A stretch of DNA of 14,938 bases from Bacteroidales bacterium UBA1179 (GCA_002309915.1 DBYT01000057.1:1-14938), one strand, 5' to 3'. Numbered from the stretch's first letter, positions 7,177-14,573 are shown. Notes: generated from the sequence alone by a model not told the origin. Numbers and translations: made by a program.

Positions 7177-9573
7177 TTATTTTAATATGCGTACATCAAA
7201 AACCCTTGCAGCCATTCCGCCCTCTGCGGCACGGAAGCCTATACGGACGAACTCCTTTCCGGCCACAAGTTCCGCCGGAATCCTATACTCCTTGCGTACT
7301 ATCCTGTTGTCTTTTCCTGTCGGGAATTCCGATTCGGTGATGAAGACCTTACCGTCAATGAGTATCTCCATGGAGCGCGGCATACGGCTCTCCTCACTGT
7401 CCCAGTAGCCTACGCACAGGGTCAGATCGCTCTCCGAACCGGTAGCCAATTCGTAGCTGAACGAGCCGCCGCGACGGACCGTGCGATAAGGCTTGTTGTC
7501 CTGATTGCCGCCCATGGAATTCTCCTGCTGCATGCGGTGATCCACCTCAGGCTGCTGCTCGGCGGGTGTCACCTTATCTATAGTGCGACGGTCCAGAGCG
7601 AGCATTGCAGCCTCCTCGGTCTTGATCTTCTCCAGCATGGAATTGTAGCCGGACCTGCTGAGCGACAGGAAATAGATGGCATAGCGGCTGTCATGCAGGT
7701 TGAAGAATGGCTCCAGTTCCAATCCGCCGAACCTGCTGTCATCGAACAGGCCGCTGACCGTGAAGTGCAGAGGCTTGCCCGGTACGGGCTTCATGTTCTG
7801 CAGTTTGGACTCAATCTCCTGCTTCGTGCCAATCATAATCGGAGTCTCTGCCAATGGTGTCAGGGGGCCCGATGCGATGTGAGCCCAGCGACCGTCATTG
7901 GAAATCAGGCCGTCCAGATTGTCCTGCGATGTGCGAGCGGCCAGCACGATTGGCCCGCGCTTCACTGCCAGATACTCCTCCTTGTTCTGAAGCGGCTCAA
8001 TTATCGTGCGCATCGGCAGGCTGATTTCTATCACATCTCCATTCTTCCACTTACGGTCAACAGTGACGTATGATGACGGCTCCGCACCGGCTGCATACTC
8101 CGTACCGTTCACCTTCACGCTGTATCCGCCGTCAGTCCACTCCGGACAGCGTACCATGACCTTGAACTTGCGGCTCTTCTTCAGGCTGACCATGATTCTG
8201 CTGCTCTCCTCGTACGGGAACTGCGTCTCTTGAGTGAATGTCGCTCCATTCTCCTCCCAGTCCAGCCTGGATGCCACGAAAAGATTCACATACAGTTCCT
8301 CCTTGCCATTGTGAGTATAGATGAACTCTCCGTACTTGCCGTGATTCTCCATACCGGTACCGACGCAGCACCACATGCCGCTGTTCGGCTGAGAATATAC
8401 GCGGTAATGACCCGGACGCATAGATGTGAAATACACATATCCGCCGTGATCCGGATGCTGTGTGGAAAGAATGTGATTGTACATGGCGCGCTCATAGAAG
8501 TCCGCATAACGGGCCTCCTGGTCCATCTTGAACAGGAACTGCGTCAGTTTGAGCATATTGTTCGTATTGCAGGACTCAGGTCCCTCGCGATGCTCCACAT
8601 AGCTTTTGTAGTCTGCTGCTGCCGGGAAATGCTCGCTGCGGCTGTTACCACCTATTACTACAGAACGGTGATTGGCCACTCTGTCCCAGAAGAACTCAGC
8701 GGCATCCTTGAATGTGTCATCGTCATCCAGATCGGCGATTCTGGCATAGCCCACGACTTTCGGCACCTGGGTATTGGCGTGTTTGTTGTCCAGATTATCC
8801 ACGCCCTCAGCCATGCTGTCCAGTATGAGATGATGGGCAAAGCGCTTGGCGGCAGTCATGTACTTCCTGTCACCGGTGATGGCAAATGCATCTGCCAGCA
8901 CCTCGTCCATGCCGCCGAACTCCTGCGATACCATCTGGTCCATCTGCCCGTCAGTCAGGTCTTTTGTAATGTCCAGGGCCCAATCACAGAACTTCAGGAA
9001 CATTTCCTTAGCCTCATCGATACCTGCATACTGCCAGGCATCACGCAGACCGGCGAACATCTTGTGAACATTGTACCATGGCACCCACGCACCATGAAGC
9101 GGTCCGAAATTGCCTTTGCCGACTTCGCTCCATATCTGTGTTCCGTTCGGCACACCGCCCACATAGCCGTTGCCGTTGGCATCCTGACAGCGCTCCAGCT
9201 CCGCCAGCACGTATTTCAGCCTGTCGTAGCACTCCTGACTGCCTGACGCGGCATAATGAATGGCGAGCGCAGACACGTAATGTCCGCCGATATGGCCGTC
9301 CAGCCCCTCCCAGTTCGGGAAATATTCGGCTTTTTTCGGCAGCCCGGCCTCGTGCAGGAAAGGAGCGAGCAGGCGGTCGGTGTCGTATTCCAGCAGAACC
9401 TTGACGTTCAGGTCCATAGCATGACGGAAGGGACCGTCCAGAAGTTCCACATCGCTCAGGGAGAATGTGTTGTCGTACAATCTGTTTTGAGCATTGAGTT
9501 CATCCGAGCCCAATGCGGTCATCAATGCCAGGCTCAATGCCACGGCTGACAGGAAGTTGGCTTTCGTTTCCAT
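7177..9573 (-). CDS. Secreted GH127/GH146-type beta-L-arabinofuranosidase (DUF1680)
   Basis: The protein has 798 residues and begins with a signal-like segment (METK, hydrophobic to about residue 22, ...NAQ near 29). Residues about 36-560 match the (alpha/alpha)6-barrel DUF1680 family: LLDGPF, PNWEGLDGHIGGHY and WVPWYNVHKMFAGL. The unusual metal/thiolate site is complete, with E333 and C335 in PESC and the C402-C403 pair in MWCCVGTGMENHGKYGEF. In characterised GH127 enzymes these ligate zinc and one Cys is the nucleophile; C402 is the likely one, and E314 is a candidate acid/base (inference). Beta-sandwich regions of DUF4986/DUF6805 type form the C-terminal third. The domain order and LDGPF start look more like Bacteroides GH146 than bifidobacterial GH127. 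It would release terminal beta-L-arabinofuranose. An IS1380 end abuts its stop codon and another lies 73 bp upstream of its start. Confidence 0.9.
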   Translation of the reverse strand: METKANFLSAVALSLALMTALGSDELNAQNRLYDNTFSLSDVELLDGPFRHAMDLNVKVLLEYDTDRLLAPFLHEAGLPKKAEYFPNWEGLDGHIGGHYVSALAIHYAASGSQECYDRLKYVLAELERCQDANGNGYVGGVPNGTQIWSEVGKGNFGPLHGAWVPWYNVHKMFAGLRDAWQYAGIDEAKEMFLKFCDWALDITKDLTDGQMDQMVSQEFGGMDEVLADAFAITGDRKYMTAAKRFAHHLILDSMAEGVDNLDNKHANTQVPKVVGYARIADLDDDDTFKDAAEFFWDRVANHRSVVIGGNSRSEHFPAAADYKSYVEHREGPESCNTNNMLKLTQFLFKMDQEARYADFYERAMYNHILSTQHPDHGGYVYFTSMRPGHYRVYSQPNSGMWCCVGTGMENHGKYGEFIYTHNGKEELYVNLFVASRLDWEENGATFTQETQFPYEESSRIMVSLKKSRKFKVMVRCPEWTDGGYSVKVNGTEYAAGAEPSSYVTVDRKWKNGDVIEISLPMRTIIEPLQNKEEYLAVKRGPIVLAARTSQDNLDGLISNDGRWAHIASGPLTPLAETPIMIGTKQEIESKLQNMKPVPGKPLHFTVSGLFDDSRFGGLELEPFFNLHDSRYAIYFLSLSRSGYNSMLEKIKTEEAAMLALDRRTIDKVTPAEQQPEVDHRMQQENSMGGNQDNKPYRTVRRGGSFSYELATGSESDLTLCVGYWDSEESRMPRSMEILIDGKVFITESEFPTGKDNRIVRKEYRIPAELVAGKEFVRIGFRAAEGGMAARVFDVRILK

Positions 9574-9619
9574 ATTGTTCGTTTTGATTTGTTTCAGTTT
9601 GCACTGTTAGCACAAACTG

Positions 9620-9627
9620 CAAAGATA
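9620..9627 (-). promoter_or_regulatory. -7 box of the GH127/146 gene
   Basis: TATCTTTG on the minus strand is a perfect TAnnTTTG box, 46 bp upstream of the start codon. The -33 position falls at about 9647-9652, inside the orphan IS1380 end that begins at 9646. There the sequence (ATTAAG) is a poor match to TTTG. The -7 call is good; the -33 call is weak. Confidence 0.55.
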
Positions 9628-9645
9628 CATTATTTTAATAATCTA

Positions 9646-9754
9646 CCTTAATTCCGCAACATTTTTCGTAAAAAATTATCAAACGGCCTGATAAACAAAG
9701 GCTTATCAGGCCTTGATAATTTAGTGATCGAAAAAAAACAATAAGCGTTATCAC
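9646..9754 (+). mobile_element. Orphan left end of an IS1380-type element
   Basis: This stretch aligns with 5499-5626, the left end and leader of the IS1380-type element. CCTTAATTCCGCAAC and the following 60-odd bases are nearly identical, then about 17 bases are absent. After that come AGTGAT (9723-9728) and ATCAC (9750-9754), enclosing a diverged loop of the same 21-nt length as in the first copy. No transposase or right end follows, so it is a relic. It lies 73 bp upstream of the GH127/146 start, with its transposase side pointing away. Confidence 0.75.
9674..9721. promoter_or_regulatory. Conserved hairpin in orphan IS1380 end
   Basis: AATTATCAA (9674-9682) pairs with TTGATAATT (9713-9721), and GGCCTGATAA (9685-9694) with TTATCAGGCC (9703-9712). 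On the minus strand the stem is followed by a run of Ts (complement of 9671-9675 and the stem A-run). It therefore has terminator form for transcripts moving toward the GH127/146 gene. Confidence 0.55.
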
Positions 9755-9827
9755 AATAGTTCGTTAGTTTTATAAAAATCATACTGCGGCTCTGACGCCG
9801 TAGAACAAAAGTTCTTTGAAATCAGTG
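9755..9827. other. Short spacer with two small hairpins
   Basis: This lies between the orphan IS1380 end and the IS4-type element. CTGCGGC (9784-9790) pairs with GCCGTAG (9797-9803), and AGAAC (9802-9806) with GTTCT (9811-9815), which is followed by TT. No coding frame is seen. The origin is unclear; part may be leftover IS1380 sequence. Confidence 0.35.
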
Positions 9828-9847
9828 TTATTTAAGTTTCGCAAGTT
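9828..9847. repeat. IS4-type left terminal inverted repeat
   Basis: The 20-bp repeat matches the right end with one mismatch. It is shared in part with 156-173, 14781-14795 and 14831-14843. Confidence 0.8.
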
Positions 9848-9876
9848 AGAAATTATACAGTAACGGGCACAAAAAA

Positions 9877-9952
9877 AGCATAGGATATTTCTGCAATTGG
9901 CAGAAAATGAGTAACTTCAAAGTGACCAAACTAGCAGTTACAAACCTATGCT
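9877..9952 (+). promoter_or_regulatory. Folded transposase leader sequestering the start codon
   Basis: Three nested pairings are visible. AGCATAGG (9877-9884) pairs with CCTATGCT (9945-9952), which contains the ATG at 9948. Inside are a hairpin TTTCTGC/GCAGAAA (9888-9894 and 9900-9906) and GTAAC/GTTAC (9911-9915 and 9936-9940). A transcript starting outside the element would contain all arms and could hide the start codon. One starting after 9884 would not. IS10 and IS50 are known to be protected from read-through in this manner; its use here is inferred. Confidence 0.5.
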
Positions 9953-11399
9953 CAAGTCCAAAGGTACGAACTTTCTCTCAGAGATAAACGCATTCTTCAA
10001 GAATAATGACGCCTCAAAAGCAATGAACAGTATGATGGACATGATATCCGGCCTCAACATGAGTGAGCGCATGCTGTTTGACCGGTCAACCCGGTTTAAC
10101 AGCAAGTACTCGCTTCTGCAGATACTGACATCTCTCATTCTGTTCCCCTGCTTCATGATTCGCAATCCTTATAATTGTCCGCAAACAAGATTAGGCAGCA
10201 TGATTGGCTGTGGAAAAGACGTGTTCTACCGTTTCGTCCAGGATGCCAGAATCAACTGGCGCAAGCTGCTGTACCGCCTTTCCCTTCAGTTGTGGACCAG
10301 GATACGTGTCCGCAGCGACCACAAGAACTGCACCACCTGCCTGATAGTCGATGATACTGATTTCAGCAAGACCGGGAAGCGTTTCGAACTTATGGGTCGT
10401 GTCTTCTCGCATATTGAGCACAAGTCCATCATTGGTTTCAAGTCCCTTACGCTTACCATCACTGACGGCATAAGCCAGATGGTGCTTGACTTCGCCCTGT
10501 TGGGCAAGCCCGGCAAGAAAGGCAACTTCAGTATGACGGCAAAGGAACTTGCCGGACGATACAGCAAGACACGCCCTGAAGACACTGCCGTCCAGGAACG
10601 TATCAACAAATACAGTCAGAGCAAGATCAAACTTACCATTGACATGATAAGGCGCGCCATAAGGAAAGGTGTGCGTTTCCGCTACATTCTGGCTGACAGC
10701 TGGTTTGCCTGCGCTGATATAATAAGGTTCGCCACAAGCCGGCATATCGGCTGTGACTACCTCGGTATGATTAAGGTTGGCGAGAAGGGACGCACCAAAT
10801 ACCGTTTTGAACGCAATGACCTTACTGCCCCCGCACTTGTCAAACTTCTTAAGGGAAGGAAGCAGGTCAGGTACAGCCGCAAGCTCAAATGCTACTACGC
10901 CGTGGCTGATGTCGTCTTTGCGGACACCAAGGTCCGCCTTTTCTTCATAAGACGCGGCAGGCAGGGCGCATGGAACGGACTGATCACCACAGACCTTAAG
11001 CTGGAGTTCTTCGAAGCCTACCGGATTTATGCCCAGAGATGGTCTCTGGAAGTCGTGTTCAAGGACAGCAAGAGCCTGTTGGGACTCGGCAAGTGTCAGG
11101 CGAGGGATTTTGCATCCCAGATTGCATGCGCTTCGCTTGCCGCTATACAGTACAACCTTCTGTCCGTCGTAAAGCGGTTTAATGCATATGAAACTATAGG
11201 AGCCCTGTTCAGAGAAACCTGCTCCGGAGCAATGGAACTGACAATAGTGGAAAGAATTTGGGGCGCAGTTATGGAGATGGTCATTGCCGTGACCAGCGTC
11301 TTCAACATCACAGATGAGGAAATCTACGACGCTGTAATCAATAAATCTGAAGAGCTTGCCCATATTTGCGAAATTTATCGGCTAAAAATGGCCGTTTGA
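9948..11399 (+). CDS. IS4-family transposase
   Basis: The 483-residue transposase is apparently intact. The DDE core is visible: D135 or D136 in LIVDDTDFSKTG, D250 in ILADSWF, and E368 within the family-defining Y361-R364-E368-K375 motif (Y(2)R(3)E(6)K). The N-terminal 120 residues are basic and probably bind the terminal repeats. The start is set at 9948 because it is the first ATG after the leader hairpins and the frame is open with family-like sequence from residue 1. The stop lies next to the right terminal repeat. It would catalyse cut-and-paste movement of 9828-11420, and perhaps act on the related ends at 156-173 and 14783-14843. No frameshift or missing motif is seen. Confidence 0.9.
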   Translation: MLKSKGTNFLSEINAFFKNNDASKAMNSMMDMISGLNMSERMLFDRSTRFNSKYSLLQILTSLILFPCFMIRNPYNCPQTRLGSMIGCGKDVFYRFVQDARINWRKLLYRLSLQLWTRIRVRSDHKNCTTCLIVDDTDFSKTGKRFELMGRVFSHIEHKSIIGFKSLTLTITDGISQMVLDFALLGKPGKKGNFSMTAKELAGRYSKTRPEDTAVQERINKYSQSKIKLTIDMIRRAIRKGVRFRYILADSWFACADIIRFATSRHIGCDYLGMIKVGEKGRTKYRFERNDLTAPALVKLLKGRKQVRYSRKLKCYYAVADVVFADTKVRLFFIRRGRQGAWNGLITTDLKLEFFEAYRIYAQRWSLEVVFKDSKSLLGLGKCQARDFASQIACASLAAIQYNLLSVVKRFNAYETIGALFRETCSGAMELTIVERIWGAVMEMVIAVTSVFNITDEEIYDAVINKSEELAHICEIYRLKMAV

Positions 11400-11400
11400 G

Positions 11401-11420
11401 AACTTGCGAAACTTGAATAA
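11401..11420. repeat. IS4-type right terminal inverted repeat
   Basis: AACTTGCGAAACTTGAATAA is the inverse of the left repeat. It lies 4 bp before the -7 box proposed for the GH31 gene. Confidence 0.8.
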
Positions 11421-11432
11421 ATAGTATATTTG
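11403..11432 (+). promoter_or_regulatory. Candidate hybrid promoter of the GH31 gene
   Basis: TATATTTG at 11425-11432 is a perfect Bacteroidetes -7 box, 24 bp before the first GH31 ATG. An imperfect -33 (CTTG, 11403-11406, 18-bp spacer) lies inside the IS4-type right terminal repeat. If used, the promoter straddles the IS boundary. The better-matching TTTG at 11395-11398 is 26 bp away, which is too far. Confidence 0.45.
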
Positions 11433-11455
11433 CGCAGAGATAACTTACATGTTTA

Positions 11456-13822
11456 ATGCTTATGAATATAAAACATTTTGAGTTAGCATTCACCTTTGCA
11501 CTGATGTCAGTTGCAGCAGTCGCACAGGTAAAGGTCGAGACCGGTGTCACGTTCTATACGCCTGACATTGTCCGTATCCACAAGACTTGGAATGACGCTC
11601 CACGGCAGGATTATTCTGTCATTATGGAGCCTCAGCAGGTCAAAGTGTCACAGTCCAGGGATGGTGACACAAAGGTCTACAAGTCATCAGAACTGACCGT
11701 TCGTGTCAGTTCCGACAATGTTGTGACTTTCCTTGACAGCAAAGGAAACACTCTGCTTGAAGAAGGTGTTTTTGTCGCAAAGAAAGGTGCCGCTCCTGAA
11801 GATGGAGGTGTCACACAGTCATTCAAAACCGATGCTGATGAACCCATTTACGGTCTGGGCATTCTGCAGGAAGGCCGCATGGACATGCGCGGAACGGACC
11901 GCCGCATGATCCAGGGCAACACGGATGACTATACCAACATCATCCAGTCCATCAAGGGTTACGGAATTTTCTGGGACAACTATTCACCCACTACCTTCCG
12001 TTCATCGGATTCGGGCTTTTCATTTGTATCGGACAACGGAGGACAGGGTGACTACTATTTCATTTACGGCGGAAACGCAGACGGTGTGATAGCTGGCATA
12101 CGCCAGCTTACCGGCACCGTTCCCATGCTTCCTCTCTGGAGTTACGGTTTCATACAGAGCCGTGAGCGCTACAAGTCAAGTGCCGAACTGCTTGAGGTTC
12201 TGACAAAATACCGTCAGTTGGGAGTGCCCATTGACTGCATGATCCAGGACTGGCAGTACTGGGGCAACAACTACCTGTGGAACGCAATGGAATTCAATGC
12301 TGACGAATTCCGCAATCCTGAGCGTTGGATAGGCCGTATCCATGACATGAACGCCAAGCTTATGATTTCCATCTGGTCATCATTCGGTCCCCAGACCAAG
12401 CAGTATCGCGAAATGCAGCCCAAAGGACTGCTCATAGATTTCCAGACATGGCCCCAGAGCGGTCTTACCGACTGGCCTCCCAGAAGGGATTACCCGTCAG
12501 GCGTACGTCCCTATGATCCTTTCAGCAAGGAGGCGCGTGACATATACTGGAACCATCTGACCCGTCTGTATGACCTTGACATTGACGGCTGGTGGATGGA
12601 TTCCACTGAACCAGACCATTTGGATTTCAAGGAATCTGATCTTGATCTCCCCACCGCTGCCGGCCCCCTGCGCCGTGTGCGCAATGCCTATCCGCTGCTT
12701 GCTGTAGGTGGCGTATATGACAACCAGCGTGCCGTGCACAATGACAAGCGCGTGCTGATCCTGACCCGTTCGGTCTTTGCCGGACAGCAGCGCTACGGTT
12801 CAAACACATGGTCTGGTGACGTTCAGTCCAACTGGGGAAGTCTGCGCAAGCAGGTGCCCGCCGGTCTGAATTTCGCACTTACCGGCAACCCGAATTTCAA
12901 CAGCGATCTGGGCGGTTTCTTTGCAAACAGCTACAATGACCGTTCGCAGGACTGGTCAGCCGTCAGGAACCCGCTGTATCAGGAACTTTACACGCGCTGG
13001 ATGCAGTACGGCATTTTCTGCCCCATGATGCGCAGCCACGGTACTGAGGTTCCGCGCGAACTGTACTATTACGGTGAAGCCGGAGAACCCGTGTTCGATG
13101 CCCTGCTTGGAGCCGTGAAGAGACGTTACAGCCTTCTTCCCTATATCTATTCGACCGCACATGACGTAAGTGCCAACAACGGAACATTCCAGCGTGCCCT
13201 GATAATGGACTTCAAGGATGACAGGAATGTCTGGGACATGGGTACCGAATTCATGTTCGGACGTGAAATACTGGCAGCACCCGTCCTGAACGCCCTCTAT
13301 ACCCCTGAACAGGCAGTCAGCAAGGCCCGATCAGGCATTGGTGACGTTGATTTCACAGCAAAGAAGACCTGGAAGGTTTATCTGCCTGCAGGTGCAGAAT
13401 GGTATGACTTCGATACCAACAGAATGTACAAGGGTGGAGAGGAGATTGAACGTGAAGTTGATCTCGGGACAGTTCCCATGTATTTGAAGGCCGGCAGCAT
13501 ACTGCCCATCGGCCCTGATGTCCAGTATTCGACGGAAAAGCCTTGGGATGATCTTGAGATACGCGTCTATGCCGGTGCAAACGGTACATTCTGCCTGTAT
13601 GAGGATGAATTTGACAACTACAATTACGAGAACGGCGCATTCACAACCATTGACTTCAACTGGAACGACAAGAGCGGCCGCCTGACAATAGGCGCACGCA
13701 GTGGCCAGTATGAAGGCATGATACAGAACCGCCAGTTCCGTGTTGTCCTTATCAGGGACGGTGTGGAGAAACCGGCAAAGACCGTCAGGTACACGGGCAA
13801 GAAGGTAAGCGTGAAGCTGTAA
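11456..13822 (+). CDS. Secreted GH31 glycosidase, alpha-xylosidase type
   Basis: The 788-residue enzyme has a signal peptide (…FTFALMSVAAVAQ, cleavage near residue 23-24). The ATG at 11462 (MNIKHF) is an equally good start. An N-terminal beta-sandwich (about 30-220) precedes the TIM barrel (about 225-590), followed by C-terminal beta domains. The nucleophile D382 lies in GWWMDSTEPD and the acid/base D455 in WSGDVQSNW. The WWMD-S-TEPD form is typical of alpha-xylosidases, whereas alpha-glucosidases usually have DMNEP, so removal of alpha-xylosyl side chains (for example from xyloglucan oligosaccharides) is the best guess. It is transcribed away from the GH127/146 and GH43 genes and separated from them by an IS4 element. 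It is closed by the hairpin at 13843-13880. Confidence 0.88.
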   Translation: MLMNIKHFELAFTFALMSVAAVAQVKVETGVTFYTPDIVRIHKTWNDAPRQDYSVIMEPQQVKVSQSRDGDTKVYKSSELTVRVSSDNVVTFLDSKGNTLLEEGVFVAKKGAAPEDGGVTQSFKTDADEPIYGLGILQEGRMDMRGTDRRMIQGNTDDYTNIIQSIKGYGIFWDNYSPTTFRSSDSGFSFVSDNGGQGDYYFIYGGNADGVIAGIRQLTGTVPMLPLWSYGFIQSRERYKSSAELLEVLTKYRQLGVPIDCMIQDWQYWGNNYLWNAMEFNADEFRNPERWIGRIHDMNAKLMISIWSSFGPQTKQYREMQPKGLLIDFQTWPQSGLTDWPPRRDYPSGVRPYDPFSKEARDIYWNHLTRLYDLDIDGWWMDSTEPDHLDFKESDLDLPTAAGPLRRVRNAYPLLAVGGVYDNQRAVHNDKRVLILTRSVFAGQQRYGSNTWSGDVQSNWGSLRKQVPAGLNFALTGNPNFNSDLGGFFANSYNDRSQDWSAVRNPLYQELYTRWMQYGIFCPMMRSHGTEVPRELYYYGEAGEPVFDALLGAVKRRYSLLPYIYSTAHDVSANNGTFQRALIMDFKDDRNVWDMGTEFMFGREILAAPVLNALYTPEQAVSKARSGIGDVDFTAKKTWKVYLPAGAEWYDFDTNRMYKGGEEIEREVDLGTVPMYLKAGSILPIGPDVQYSTEKPWDDLEIRVYAGANGTFCLYEDEFDNYNYENGAFTTIDFNWNDKSGRLTIGARSGQYEGMIQNRQFRVVLIRDGVEKPAKTVRYTGKKVSVKL

Positions 13823-13842
13823 TCTTTTGTATACATTCAACT

Positions 13843-13880
13843 AAGAAGATCGGCTCTGCATTGCGGAGCCGGTCTTCTTT
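13843..13880 (+). terminator. Intrinsic terminator of the GH31 gene
   Basis: Arms 13843-13859 and 13863-13879 pair over 17 bp (two G-U pairs) around a 3-nt loop, starting 20 bp after the GH31 stop codon. The descending arm ends TCTTCTTT, giving a modest U tract; the symmetrical A-rich ascending arm would allow weak function on the other strand too. Confidence 0.8.
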
Positions 13881-14242
13881 GCCAAGTCAGGTAATTATTG
13901 GATTAAATAGGCTCACCCGAAAACCAGTGGGGGTAAGCGTAGATATCAGCAAATCAGAAGAGGAAGAACTTCTCATCAATGATGCCCCTTAGTGACGCCA
14001 AAGCGGGTGGCACGGCTCAGAGCATTCTAGCCCGGATGACTGCCTCCGACCCCGCTGATATGAAGGGGACAGTGGCAATGATGTACCCTACATGAAGCAG
14101 AAACCATATGTATGCATCCCACTTTGGCGAAAGCCACATAAGCGCGCCTGAAATATTATCCTCAGCCACTGGATTTCCACTGAACCGGCTTACAGACTTC
14201 AAATCATATCAATTGATTACCGGATGCGTATATCCGGGTGCT

Positions 14243-14337
14243 TGCCAATAATGCATTTGTAGGCCTGAGAACGGCATATCTTTGCATTATTGGCAGACAA
14301 TTAGCCGTTTTCAGCTGATTTGCCTGCCTATAATGCA
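14243..14337. repeat. Three copies of a 13-bp motif in alternating orientation
   Basis: TGCCAATAATGCA occurs at 14243-14255, inverted and perfect at 14283-14295, and again forward with one change (TGCCTATAATGCA) at 14325-14337. Starts step by 40 and 42 bp. The first pair forms a 13-bp stem with a 27-nt loop. A second inverted pair is interleaved with it: CTGAGAACGGC (14265-14275) and GCCGTTTTCAG (14304-14314), one mismatch in 11. The function is unknown. Confidence 0.7.
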
Positions 14338-14438
14338 CATAATCGAATCTACAGGCAATATTGCAACCATAGCCATTGAAACGGTGGCCGAAATTTTACA
14401 AACTGGCTGCGAACCGGAACCGAATGTGGCTACTCTTT

Positions 14439-14573
14439 GACAACTTTGCAGCAAATCGTTCCTGTGGGCCTTTCCAGTTGCAAAGTTGTCCTCATTTTTG
14501 CTCATTTATGCGTTTTTCGCTGACAACTTTGCACATAGAACATTTTGTAGGGCCAATTTGCTGCAAAGTTGTC
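14439..14573. repeat. Two tandem hairpins, four copies of GACAACTTTGCA
   Basis: The 12-mer GACAACTTTGCA occurs at 14439, inverted at 14479-14490, forward at 14522-14533, and inverted at 14562-14573. Each adjacent forward/inverted pair makes a 12-bp perfect stem with a 28-nt loop (14439-14490 and 14522-14573), repeating every 83 bp. The outermost copies extend to an 18-bp perfect inverted repeat (14439-14456 and 14556-14573), so alternative folds exist. Both loops carry TGT(A/G)GGGCC-like motifs. Confidence 0.8.

Larger units (their letters stand above)
9828..11420 (+). mobile_element. Complete IS4-family insertion sequence
   Basis: The 20-bp terminal repeats are TTATTTAAGTTTCGCAAGTT (9828-9847) and the inverse of TTATTCAAGTTTCGCAAGTT (11401-11420), with one mismatch. 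They bound a 1593-bp element with a single intact 483-codon transposase ending 1-2 bp from the right repeat. The flanks (ATCAGTG left, ATAGTAT right) show no convincing target duplication, so it may have lost it or arrived by rearrangement. It lies between divergent glycosidase genes: GH127/146 to the left (minus) and GH31 to the right (plus). Confidence 0.85.

Noticed and set aside
8230..9246. 338-codon plus-strand frame
   Set aside because: It is antisense to the DUF1680 barrel with its conserved Cys and Glu residues; a shadow frame.
10191..11363. 390-codon minus-strand frame
   Set aside because: It is antisense to the intact IS4 transposase and has no domain features.
14017..14202. 61-codon minus-strand open frame
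   Set aside because: Hydrophobic in part but unrecognised, with no promoter or conserved motif, in a region with decaying sequence.
14333..14440. 35-codon plus-strand frame (MHIIESTG...) between the two repeat clusters
   Set aside because: Its start lies inside a repeat copy and its stop inside another; an overlapping minus-strand frame is equally open. Possible, but unsupported.
14243..14573. CRISPR array
   Set aside because: The repeats are 12-13 bp, alternate in orientation, differ between clusters and have no cas genes nearby.
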